DNA from: Lachnospiraceae bacterium
GTDB taxonomy: Bacteria; Bacillota; Clostridia; Lachnospirales; Lachnospiraceae
Assembly (NCBI GenBank): GCA_017615545.1
Contig: JAFZZY010000067.1
Span: 1 to 64,000, forward strand
DNA length: 64,000 nucleotides
Reading direction: 5' to 3'
Below are positions 16,495 to 24,069 of the stretch, in pieces. A program made the position numbers and the translations under genes. Numbering within the stretch: the stretch's first letter is position 1; every line of letters starts with the position of its first letter. A model generated the notes under the pieces. That model was not told where the DNA came from, did not search any database, and saw only the letters and a list, made by a program, of their open reading frames with translations.

Positions 16495-18144
16495 ATGATC
16501 AGTGCTAACGGAATCACGCTGCGTCTCGGCAAGCGTGCCCTCTTTGAAGATGTTAACATTAAATTTACCGAAGGAAACTGCTACGGACTGATCGGTGCGA
16601 ACGGCGCCGGCAAATCCACCTTCCTGAAGATCCTCTCAGGGCAGCTCGAACCCACCAACGGCTCGGTATCGATCACCCCCGGCCAGCGTATGTCCGTGCT
16701 CGAGCAGGATCATTTCAAATACGACGACTGCGTAGTGCTCGATACCGTTATGATGGGCAATGCGCGTCTGTTCGAGATCATGAAGGAGAAGGACGCCATC
16801 TACGCGAAAGAAGATTTCACCGATGAAGACGGCATCCGTGCCAGCGAGCTCGAGACCGAGTTCGCAAACATGAACGGTTGGGAAGCGGAGTCTGACGCTG
16901 CCGCCCTTCTGAACGGCCTCGGCATCGAGACCGACCTGCACTACAAGCTCGTCGGCGAACTCACCGGCGCAGAGAAAGTCAAAGTCCTTCTGGCGCGCGC
17001 ATTGTTCGGAAATCCCGACATCCTGCTCCTCGACGAGCCGACCAACCACTTGGATCTGGCCGCGATCGCATGGCTCGAAGAGTTCCTCATCGATTTTGAG
17101 AATACCGTCATCGTGGTATCCCACGACCGTTACTTTTTGAATAAAGTCTGCACCCAGATCGCAGACATCGACTACGCAAAGATCCAGCTCTACTCCGGTA
17201 ACTACGACTTCTGGTACGAGTCGAGCCAGCTGCTCATTCGCCAGATGAAGGAAGCCAACCGGAAGAAAGAGGAGAAGATCAAGGAATTGCAGGAGTTCAT
17301 CCAGCGTTTCTCGGCCAATGCTTCGAAGTCCAAGCAGGCGACTTCCCGTAAGCGTGCCCTCGAGAAGATCCAGCTCGATGAGATCCGCCCGTCCAGCCGT
17401 AAGTACCCGTACATCGATTTCCGCCCTGAGCGCGAGATCGGTAACGAGGTCCTGACCGTTGAGCATCTGACGAAGACGATCGACGGCGTGAAGGTCCTGG
17501 ACGATGTCAGCTTCATCGTAAATCACAACGATAAGATCGCTTTCGTAGGCTCCGATGAGTTCGCGAAGACCACTCTCTTCCGCATCCTGATGGGCGAGAT
17601 CGAGCCCGACTCCGGAAGCTTCAAGTGGGGCGTGACCACGAGCCAGGCATATTTCCCGAAGGACAGCTCGGCGGAGTTCAACTCCGACCTCGTGATCGCC
17701 GACTGGCTGCAGCAGTACTCCCCGATCAAGGATGTCACCTATGTTCGTGGTTTCCTGGGCCGCATGCTGTTCGCAGGTGAGGACGGCGTTAAGAAAGTCC
17801 GCGTGCTCTCCGGTGGTGAGAAGGTGCGTTGCCTCCTCTCGAAGATGATGATCAGCGGCGCGAACTGTCTGGTATTCGACGAGCCGACCAACCACCTCGA
17901 CATGGAGTCGATCACGGCGCTCAACAACGGAATGATGAAGTTCCCGGGCGTGATCCTCTTCTCCTCGCGTGACCACCAGATCGTACAGACCACGGCGAAC
18001 CGCATCATCGAGATCATCAACGGTTCCATCATCGATAAGATCACGACGTACGATGAGTACCTCGCAAGCGATGAGATGGCCATGAAGCGCCAGGTATTCC
18101 AGATCAAAGCCGAGGATACCGACGACATCGAAGAATTGGATTGA
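16495..18144 (+). CDS. ABC-F family ATPase, YkpA/YbiT type
   Basis: 549 residues with two ATPase domains and no membrane segments, typical of ABC-F ribosome-associated translation factors. Domain 1 has GANGAGKSTFL (Walker A) and LLLDEPTNHLD. A signature-like ELTGAEKVKV replaces LSGG in domain 1, as is usual in the YbiT subgroup. Domain 2 has Walker A degenerated to GSDEFAKTTLF, then LSGGEKVRC and VFDEPTNHLD. The segment IQLYSGNYDFWYESSQLL also marks the YkpA/YbiT branch. The ATG at 16495 follows AGGAG. The final 12 codons and terminator are duplicated at 21791-21888, making this gene's 3' end the left boundary of an insert. Confidence 0.92.
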   Translation: MISANGITLRLGKRALFEDVNIKFTEGNCYGLIGANGAGKSTFLKILSGQLEPTNGSVSITPGQRMSVLEQDHFKYDDCVVLDTVMMGNARLFEIMKEKDAIYAKEDFTDEDGIRASELETEFANMNGWEAESDAAALLNGLGIETDLHYKLVGELTGAEKVKVLLARALFGNPDILLLDEPTNHLDLAAIAWLEEFLIDFENTVIVVSHDRYFLNKVCTQIADIDYAKIQLYSGNYDFWYESSQLLIRQMKEANRKKEEKIKELQEFIQRFSANASKSKQATSRKRALEKIQLDEIRPSSRKYPYIDFRPEREIGNEVLTVEHLTKTIDGVKVLDDVSFIVNHNDKIAFVGSDEFAKTTLFRILMGEIEPDSGSFKWGVTTSQAYFPKDSSAEFNSDLVIADWLQQYSPIKDVTYVRGFLGRMLFAGEDGVKKVRVLSGGEKVRCLLSKMMISGANCLVFDEPTNHLDMESITALNNGMMKFPGVILFSSRDHQIVQTTANRIIEIINGSIIDKITTYDEYLASDEMAMKRQVFQIKAEDTDDIEELD

Positions 18145-18206
18145 TCATCGAAATAGAATATCGCAAAGCAAAACCGGAGGCACCCGTTACGGGGCCTCCG
18201 GTTTTT
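18109..18206 (+). repeat. 98-bp direct repeat, left copy (3' end and terminator of the ABC-F gene)
   Basis: It spans the last 12 codons of the ABC-F gene, its stop codon and terminator. It matches 21791-21888 at 97 of 98 positions, the single difference being C at 18199 versus T at 21881. The copies are offset by 3,682 bp. Confidence 0.97.
18170..18206 (+). terminator. Bidirectional terminator, left copy
   Basis: AAAACCGGAGGC pairs with GCCTCCGGTTTT, with an inner CCCG-TTA-CGGG stem. A and T runs on both sides let it end both the ABC-F gene and the convergent insert operon. Confidence 0.93.
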
Positions 18207-18217
18207 GTAGATCATTA

Positions 18218-19213
18218 TCATTCGTATTTTAGTTTACAGTTTCTGTGTCGTAAAAAAAGCCAAGTTATGAAGGAGAATAACGCTCCGATAGCTAACCAAA
18301 TAATATACTTTAATATATACCAGACATCTCCAAATCCATAAACTCGGTACGACGGCCAAGTCGAGAACCATCGTTCATATATTTCTTCTGAAGTATGCAT
18401 GATGTCCCCACGAAGATAATACGCAAGAACAAATCCCAGGATCAGAAATACAATGGAATGGTTCAACAATTCTGCAAGGACAAAGAAAAGCATCCAACAC
18501 AGCAAAAGAAATACAAATCGATCTGCCCATTCTGCCAATTGTACCATATCAGGCGAGAAAACATGGCATTCACCACCATAGTAATACAAGTATTGCTTTC
18601 CGATTGAGTCAAACTGAAAGCGAATGAACCATGCCGATGCAAACTGACACAGGAAAAAAAGGATCTGGAGGCTAAAAAATGATATCGCCTCATTGATCAT
18701 GAGCCGCGTTCTCCCGTATTTCAGGACATCATTTATATAGGTCCCGTTGGATCTCGAAAGTGTAACTACTAACAATAGCAGGATCACAGAAGCAAACAGC
18801 ATAAATATTGTGCAATTCTCTGAGATATAGCCATTATATGCCCTTCGGTCATTGGAACCTGCACCATAAAACGTACCTTCAACAACACCTCCGTAAGGAA
18901 GCTCGTTCTCCAGAAGATACTCCATCACATCTATAGTTTTTATGGTCAATGCGAGTTCATCCTTATAATTCTCTTCATCTGCAAAAGTGATTGCTTCTTC
19001 CTGCAACCATATGAGATGGTTTTCCACTGATTTTTTCTGTTCTTTTAATTCCTCCTGAGACGAATAGGATTCGATATAACAATCCCAATAAAAAGCAGGG
19101 CCATTCGCGGTATTATAGTATCTTTCTGACAGGATAAGAACAAATCCCACTGTAACGATGCTTAACACCCAAAACAAAGGAGTTTTGAATAATCTGTAAA
19201 TGATCTGCTTCAT
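18218..19213 (-). CDS. ABC-2-like membrane permease of the insert
   Basis: 331 residues with an N-terminal membrane helix (residues 11-28, LFWVLSIVTVGFVLIL), an external region of about 100 residues rich in Glu and Tyr, and five further helices from about residue 133. This is the topology of ABC-2 export permeases with a large first external loop. It overlaps the ATPase gene by 4 bp, so the two proteins should form one exporter. Codon usage is AT-rich like the rest of the insert. The substrate is unknown; the cotranscribed cysteine peptidase suggests a peptide. Confidence 0.7.
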   Translation of the reverse strand: MKQIIYRLFKTPLFWVLSIVTVGFVLILSERYYNTANGPAFYWDCYIESYSSQEELKEQKKSVENHLIWLQEEAITFADEENYKDELALTIKTIDVMEYLLENELPYGGVVEGTFYGAGSNDRRAYNGYISENCTIFMLFASVILLLLVVTLSRSNGTYINDVLKYGRTRLMINEAISFFSLQILFFLCQFASAWFIRFQFDSIGKQYLYYYGGECHVFSPDMVQLAEWADRFVFLLLCWMLFFVLAELLNHSIVFLILGFVLAYYLRGDIMHTSEEIYERWFSTWPSYRVYGFGDVWYILKYIIWLAIGALFSFITWLFLRHRNCKLKYE

Positions 19214-20058
19214 TCCATATCCCCTTGCAACACTTCCGGGCTCTCTTCCTTCTCCAAAGAAAGTAAGCCTTCGTCAGTAACCAGAAATAAAAATCGGCCG
19301 GGCCGTATTCCTTTAACCTTTACACTGCACCCCTCGACTTCCGGAAGATATTTAGCACTCATAAGTTTCTCAGCTGCCTTTCGAGTTGCAGATACATCTG
19401 CAAAATGACCGATGACCGATATATATGCGGGTAACGGATCCTCTCGCAAAACAAGTGATCGATCTTGAATTTCATACATCTTCGTGCAATTGCGCTGAAG
19501 ATCTTCCATTATATGAGATACAAGAAAAGTAATCCTTCCATTTTTTCTCGTTTCATTCAACTCATTATAAAATACATTAGCGCTTTCCATATCCAAAGAG
19601 TTTAGCGGTTCATCCAAAAGCAACACAGATCTTGCGGAAGCAAAGGACATAATAAGCCCCAGTTTCTGGCGCATCCCCATTGAATATTTCCTGACAGGGC
19701 GGGATATCGCATCCTCCATGCCCCATCTGGCAAATGCTTCCTTCGCTTTGTTCTCGTTATAGTCATCTCCCAGGAAGCATCGAAGGTTCTCGTCGCCAGT
19801 CATATGGCTCCACAATTTCGGACTTTCCAACAGTCCAACACAGTGCTGGCTTTCGCCCTTTGGAAAGCCTTTGAATGCGATCGCTCCCTTTTGGGGAAAC
19901 AACAGACCGCCGATCAGCTTAAGAAGCGTCGTCTTTCCGCTCCCATTCGCCCCCAAAACAGCAACCACATCACCCTGGTTTGCATAAAGGCCCGCATTTT
20001 CAAATATACTCTTTTTATGATAAGCAAAACAAAGTCCTTCAACTTCAACGCTCGTCAT
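19210..20058 (-). CDS. ABC transporter ATP-binding protein of the insert
   Basis: 282 residues: Walker A GANGSGKTTLLKL (35-47), Q-loop region GLLESPKLW, signature YSMGMRQKLG replacing LSGGQ, Walker B VLLLDEPLNSLD, and switch histidine in LVSHIMED. The degenerate signature with MGMRQ is typical of ABC-2 or bacteriocin-type exporters. About 70 C-terminal residues after the ATPase core may bind a regulator or the permease. Its start overlaps the preceding gene by 14 bp. Confidence 0.88.
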   Translation of the reverse strand: MTSVEVEGLCFAYHKKSIFENAGLYANQGDVVAVLGANGSGKTTLLKLIGGLLFPQKGAIAFKGFPKGESQHCVGLLESPKLWSHMTGDENLRCFLGDDYNENKAKEAFARWGMEDAISRPVRKYSMGMRQKLGLIMSFASARSVLLLDEPLNSLDMESANVFYNELNETRKNGRITFLVSHIMEDLQRNCTKMYEIQDRSLVLREDPLPAYISVIGHFADVSATRKAAEKLMSAKYLPEVEGCSVKVKGIRPGRFLFLVTDEGLLSLEKEESPEVLQGDME

Positions 20059-20767
20059 ATTGTATTTTCTCCTCTTTGATATACCTCAGAAGTTTAAATT
20101 CTATACCTGAATTATCCTCCCGTACTTTGATCTGCATAGCCTCCGGATGCCATTTTCCAAAAGCATAAACCGATATGAGAATAGCTTTCTCATCATCTTT
20201 CAAGGTGTACATGTCATCACCGGTTCGGCTGTAAAACTCCACCAAATCTTCAAAAGAAGCCAATCCAAAAGTATCTTTCCAAGAATAGAATTCCGGCTCA
20301 TCCGACATTTTCAAATAATCCGTGCTGACCAACGGAGAAATAATATCCCCAACATCATCCGCCATAAAGTTACTGATCTGAGGTCGCTCACTCATCATTT
20401 CTCTGTATCTGAATAATTTGTCATCCCATTTATCCGCTTCTACACAGAAGTATCTATGATCTACACACAAAACATAACGGCCTGTTTCTTCCAGAACCTT
20501 TTGATTATTTTCATTCACAGCATACATAAATGACGGGTTCTGCTCAATGTAATCTTCGTAAAACGTATCTTCGTTTTTGACATAAAAACCATATACATAT
20601 CCACCGACACGTTCTACATCTTTGTGCGTAACATTTTTTATAATCATTTCAGCCTTACTATCAAAGCTTTTGATGCATACATCATGAAGTCGGTTAATCC
20701 TCCAGATAAAAATCCCTACACATGCCATAATCAACAGAGGAAACACAAATAGGATCTTCTTTTTCAT
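20045..20767 (-). CDS. Unknown membrane-anchored extracellular protein of the insert
   Basis: 240 residues with a basic start and one hydrophobic segment (residues 3-24, LFVFPLLIMACVGIFIW), then a soluble, acidic, Tyr-rich domain likely outside the cell. I recognise no family. Visible features are a cysteine pair in VLCVDHRYFCVE near residues 100-110 and a predicted mixed alpha/beta profile. It lies between the cysteine peptidase (13 nt upstream) and the ATPase, so a role in the same export or immunity function is inferred only from context. Confidence 0.6.
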   Translation of the reverse strand: MKKKILFVFPLLIMACVGIFIWRINRLHDVCIKSFDSKAEMIIKNVTHKDVERVGGYVYGFYVKNEDTFYEDYIEQNPSFMYAVNENNQKVLEETGRYVLCVDHRYFCVEADKWDDKLFRYREMMSERPQISNFMADDVGDIISPLVSTDYLKMSDEPEFYSWKDTFGLASFEDLVEFYSRTGDDMYTLKDDEKAILISVYAFGKWHPEAMQIKVREDNSGIEFKLLRYIKEEKIQYDER

Positions 20768-20780
20768 TTATCTCTCTTTT

Positions 20781-21617
20781 CTATTTGTCATATATGATGC
20801 CTAAAGCATAATTCCACATAGTATTATCGCTTAACCATCCATTCGAAATGGCTCGTTCAGGATAATAAGAGTATATCTGGTTATTGAGTGGAACTCCCAT
20901 GTTGGTAATATTTCTCCAAGTATCATTTACCAGAGCCATATCCTCAAATTTTGTAACTATTCTATTATTCTCTTTCCACTGCACACGAACAGTGCAGTAA
21001 CCACATGCTGTCATTTCGTGACCCGGAATCTTAAACAAAGATATCGTACCAGTCGCCGTACATGCTTGGATCATCGGATATATATCATATAACCCGCTGT
21101 TTTGAGCCACACATCCTGCAGGGATATTGTGTGCATTAAATTGATCATTCAATATTTTAACAGCAGACGTATGAAGAATTCCTTTTGAAATACTGAGCGG
21201 ATTCATTTTATATCTATCGACTCCGTTTTGAATAATCTCATATCCCTCATAAATATATGGGATTTGCGGGGAAGGACTTTTGAACCTATATGCTGAAAGA
21301 ACAGCCGAAGCCCAACAAATGCCAAACGATATATCTTTTCCGGTTCTGAAATTGTAATAATCCCGCAATGATTGCTGATCATAATTATTGGCCGGACAAA
21401 CAAACTTGATGCCGATTTGAGTGGCAAGATTCTTTTTGTTTTTATACTCGGAAAGGCCGCGAATGTATGTATCTAATTCTCCTTTATTTTCTAAAACGTA
21501 TGCAGATCCACCTCGAACAAGGGAAGAATCATTCAATTCCAATAACCGAACCATCGAAAACAAAAACACCGCAGAAACAGAAATAATACAAAAAGCTCTT
21601 TTCCATGTTTCACCCAT
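20781..21617 (-). CDS. Membrane-anchored papain-fold cysteine peptidase
   Basis: 278 residues. A hydrophobic N-terminal segment (residues 9-27) directs it to the membrane or outside. Papain-like active-site motifs are seen in order: GICWASAVLSAY with Cys101 (compare CWAF in papain), GHEMTACGY with His200, and ALVNDTW with Asn231 or Asp232. The family is C1- or C39-like; no cyclic-nucleotide or ATPase domain is attached, unlike PCAT transporters. The ATG at 21617 is chosen because GGAGGG lies 10 nt upstream; the frame's earlier ATG at 21635 has no site. It is first in the insert operon and could mature an exported peptide or act on rivals; both are inferences. Confidence 0.7.
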   Translation of the reverse strand: MGETWKRAFCIISVSAVFLFSMVRLLELNDSSLVRGGSAYVLENKGELDTYIRGLSEYKNKKNLATQIGIKFVCPANNYDQQSLRDYYNFRTGKDISFGICWASAVLSAYRFKSPSPQIPYIYEGYEIIQNGVDRYKMNPLSISKGILHTSAVKILNDQFNAHNIPAGCVAQNSGLYDIYPMIQACTATGTISLFKIPGHEMTACGYCTVRVQWKENNRIVTKFEDMALVNDTWRNITNMGVPLNNQIYSYYPERAISNGWLSDNTMWNYALGIIYDK

Positions 21618-21676
21618 TACGTATACTCCCTCCATTTAATCAATTAATTGTTCAGGCAGTATCCAAATAAGCAAAA

Positions 21677-21693
21677 TACTACCACTAATAGTA
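21677..21693. promoter_or_regulatory. Candidate operator in the insert promoter
   Basis: TACTA-N7-TAGTA. Read on the minus strand, 15 of 17 bases equal the centre of the operator at 16224-16252. It overlaps the -10 box of the insert operon. Confidence 0.5.
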
Positions 21694-21718
21694 TATGTAT
21701 ATATATATTTATTGTCAA
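21690..21718 (-). promoter_or_regulatory. Promoter of the insert operon
   Basis: On the minus strand TTGACA (21713-21718), a 17-bp AT-rich spacer and TATACT (21690-21695), about 75 bp before the peptidase start. Confidence 0.8.
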
Positions 21719-21790
21719 GTCAAAATTGCTCTGCAGCTTTTTTCGGTAGATCTTTCCGTTTTTTTAAGCTAAACAGGCTGATAAAACAAG

Positions 21791-21888
21791 GCCGAGGATA
21801 CCGACGACATCGAAGAATTGGATTGATCATCGAAATAGAATATCGCAAAGCAAAACCGGAGGCACCCGTTACGGGGCCTCTGGTTTTT
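21791..21888 (+). repeat. 98-bp direct repeat, right copy
   Basis: A second copy of the ABC-F 3' end: 12 codons, stop and terminator with no gene in front. Its terminator (21852-21888) has one C-to-T change that gives a G-U pair in plus-strand RNA. The Dabb gene ends 25 bp further on and probably uses this terminator. Confidence 0.95.
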
Positions 21889-21913
21889 CATTTTGTCTAT
21901 TTGAATTCCAAGA

Positions 21914-22210
21914 TCAACATTCAAAATCCATGCAGTTTCGGCTGGCGGTGTAGGGTCTGACCTTCGTGTTCGCCACTTCCACGTGCGCGGGATGTACGGC
22001 ATAGCCCTTCAGCGCAGCCTCATCGACAAATGTCGAGTCCAGCATTACCTCACAGTTGGAGGACTCCAGCGGGCTAATGATCACTTTGATGTCAATGATG
22101 CCCGGAACCTGTCCCTTCAGACCTTCCAGTCCGTTTTTGATTCCTTCCTGGACCGCTTCGTCAGCACAGTACTCTTCTTTCAGTTTCCACAGGATCACAT
22201 GTCTTACCAT
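21914..22210 (-). CDS. Dabb (stress-responsive alpha/beta-barrel) domain protein
   Basis: 98 residues, a single ferredoxin-like Dabb domain: starts MVRHVILWKLKEE and contains LKGQVPGIIDIKV, a strand with CEVMLDSTFVDEAALKGYAVHPAHVEV, and a short end. These small dimeric proteins occur in stress and in diverse enzymes; function here is unknown. AAGGAG precedes the ATG. It lies 18 nt after the RNA methyltransferase gene, at the end of the long aro operon. Confidence 0.9.
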   Translation of the reverse strand: MVRHVILWKLKEEYCADEAVQEGIKNGLEGLKGQVPGIIDIKVIISPLESSNCEVMLDSTFVDEAALKGYAVHPAHVEVANTKVRPYTASRNCMDFEC

Positions 22211-22228
22211 CGTTTTAACTCCTTCCGA

Positions 22229-23518
22229 TCAATTTTTATAAAACTCGCGGTCGTACTCATAGAGTACCAGGGCGGCAGCAACTGCGATGTTGAGCGAGGA
22301 CTGGCCTTCGACCATGGGGATCTTGACGTAGTCCGTACAGAGATCTAGGATCTCCTTGCGGACACCATTGCTCTCATTGCCCACGATGACGGCGATGTTA
22401 GCTTCGTCGAAGCGCATGTCGTAGAAGTTGCTCGCCGAAAAACGGGCGCTGGTGCCCCAGATGCGGAAGTTGTGCGCGCGCAGGGTTTCCATCATGGCCA
22501 TGTCGTCCGAGCAGAAATAGATCGGGACGCGGCCGACCGCGCCACGTGCGCCGCGGATCGCGTTTTTGTTGAAATGGTGGGTGGACGGCGAAAGCAGGAT
22601 GACCGCATCCACGCCGGAAGCGTCGGCAGTCCGCAGGACCATGCCGAGGTTGTCGGGATTCGCAATGCCGTCCAGGATCAGGAAGAAATTCCGCTTGCGC
22701 GAGAAGATGAGCTGTTCCTGACTGCGTGCCACCGCGCGGACCGTGCAGAGCACATCCGGCGTCGGGTTCGTCGATGTCATCGCCGCCAAGATGCCCGTGC
22801 TCACGCGGTAGTAGGCGATGCCGGCCTCGATGCAGGCGTCGGCGATCGCGCTGCGCTGCTCCTCACCCAGGGCGTCGGAGTAGACCACCTTCTCCACAGG
22901 CAGGTGATCCTTCAACGCGCGGTTTACCATCAAAAAGCCTTCCATCACAACGCGGTCGTTGTCGATCCTGGCCTTCAGGGTCGTCAGTTTTTTGAACTCC
23001 GCTACGATGTCGTCCTTCTTCGAGTTGATCACGCGCTCGCTCTTCTGGCGGGCGGTGGTGCCGGCGGGGTTCGCCCTGCGCATGCCGTGCATCCGGCACG
23101 GCCGCTCGGGTATGTCTTCGCGGCAAATGTATTCTCCTGCCACGCTTTGATATCTATCTTCAAAATAGAAATCGAACGTGATGTCGTTCGGTACGTTGCG
23201 GATCAGGTCGCGCACCGCGCGCTCGCTGTCCGCCGCGATCAGGCAGACCGCGTGCTCCACGTCCAGGATCATGACTCCCTGCAGGATATTGATCACGCTG
23301 AGGTAGCAGGTGAGGCTGACGCCTTCCGCTGCCGCCCCATCTGCCGGATCATCATCTGCTGTCATTTCCGCGTTGCGCTCTGCCACTTTCGGCATGCGCT
23401 CGGCGTATGCTTCAAGTTTCTCTTTATATTCTTCATTCGGCTCACTGCCCTGCATTTCCCGCGCGGTCGCCGTCAAAAAACGCGCGACCTCGTCGAAACG
23501 CTCTGTTTTCTGTGCCAT
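22229..23518 (-). CDS. SpoU/TrmH family RNA 2'-O-methyltransferase with N-terminal extension
   Basis: 429 residues; typical family members are 150-270. The C-terminal 150 residues hold the three SPOUT motifs: NPDNLGMVLRTADASGVDAVIL, IAVIVGNESNGVRKEIL and VKIPMVEGQSSLNIAVAAALVLYE, which form the knot binding S-adenosylmethionine. A substrate-binding domain (residues 165-265) resembles the L30e-like region of rRNA enzymes. The first 160 residues are an unusual addition with a predicted helical start and a beta-rich part. The ATG at 23518 is preferred over the TTG at 23530 because GGAGG is 5 nt upstream of it. The exact RNA target is unknown. Confidence 0.85.
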   Translation of the reverse strand: MAQKTERFDEVARFLTATAREMQGSEPNEEYKEKLEAYAERMPKVAERNAEMTADDDPADGAAAEGVSLTCYLSVINILQGVMILDVEHAVCLIAADSERAVRDLIRNVPNDITFDFYFEDRYQSVAGEYICREDIPERPCRMHGMRRANPAGTTARQKSERVINSKKDDIVAEFKKLTTLKARIDNDRVVMEGFLMVNRALKDHLPVEKVVYSDALGEEQRSAIADACIEAGIAYYRVSTGILAAMTSTNPTPDVLCTVRAVARSQEQLIFSRKRNFFLILDGIANPDNLGMVLRTADASGVDAVILLSPSTHHFNKNAIRGARGAVGRVPIYFCSDDMAMMETLRAHNFRIWGTSARFSASNFYDMRFDEANIAVIVGNESNGVRKEILDLCTDYVKIPMVEGQSSLNIAVAAALVLYEYDREFYKN

Positions 23519-23614
23519 AGGCACCTCCAAATTTATGGTCTCATTGTCCCAAAAACGGTCGCGGCGTCATAACGCTCCTCAGAGTTTCCGTCTGCGCAAA
23601 GCCATTCTGAGTCC

Positions 23615-24064
23615 CTATACGATCTCCGGTCCTACGAACCGTTTTTCGGCGAAATGCTCGAGCGCCACATGGTAGCCCTCGAAGCCGAGGCCGCAGATCG
23701 TTTCCTTCGCATACAGGGAAATGTATGAGAACTGGCGGAACTTCTCTCTCTGGTTAATGTCCGACAGGTGCACCTCGATCGTCGGGATGGCGACGGCCTT
23801 CAGCGCGTCCAGAATCGCAACGCTGGTGTGCGTGTACGCGGCGGGATTGATCACGATGCCATCGTACTTCTGGTACGCCGCCTGGATGCGGTCGACGATA
23901 AAGCCTTCGACATTCGACTGGTAGAGGTCGACGTCCAGCGACAGCTCCTGCGCCCACGCGCGGATCTGCGCCTCCAGGGCCTCAAACGTCTGCGCGCCGT
24001 AGATGCCCGGCTCGCGAATGCCCAACATATTCAAATTCGGTCCGTTGATCACTAAAATCTTCAT
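23615..24064 (-). CDS. aroQ: Type II 3-dehydroquinate dehydratase
   Basis: Third shikimate-pathway step, 3-dehydroquinate to 3-dehydroshikimate. 149 residues is the family norm. NGPNLNMLG (residues 7-15), the catalytic tyrosine in PGIYGAQ (Tyr22), QSNVEGFIVDRIQ, INPAAYTHTSVAI, and histidine in EVHLSDINQREKFR are all present. It begins 5 nt after the CM-AroE-AroK stop, so it is translated within the aro operon. Confidence 0.97.
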   Translation of the reverse strand: MKILVINGPNLNMLGIREPGIYGAQTFEALEAQIRAWAQELSLDVDLYQSNVEGFIVDRIQAAYQKYDGIVINPAAYTHTSVAILDALKAVAIPTIEVHLSDINQREKFRQFSYISLYAKETICGLGFEGYHVALEHFAEKRFVGPEIV

Positions 24065-24069
24065 ACGAT

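Larger units (their letters stand above)
18207..21888. mobile_element. 3.7-kb AT-rich insert bounded by 98-bp direct repeats
   Basis: The insert lies between the ABC-F gene and the Dabb gene, which would otherwise converge on one terminator copy. It carries four overlapping or closely spaced minus-strand genes with visibly lower GC than the surroundings. The second repeat copy closes its right end. This is what single-crossover or site-specific integration at the ABC-F 3' end would leave. No integrase, transposase or terminal inverted repeat is present, so it is not autonomous as it stands. Confidence 0.6.

Noticed and set aside
16636-17976. 446-codon minus-strand frame inside the ABC-F gene
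   Set aside because: Shadow of the real gene; composition (His, Asp, Val repeats) is that of an antisense frame.
18207-21888. Insertion sequence or transposon
   Set aside because: No transposase, no terminal inverted repeats, and the flanking repeat is a 98-bp gene end rather than a short target duplication.
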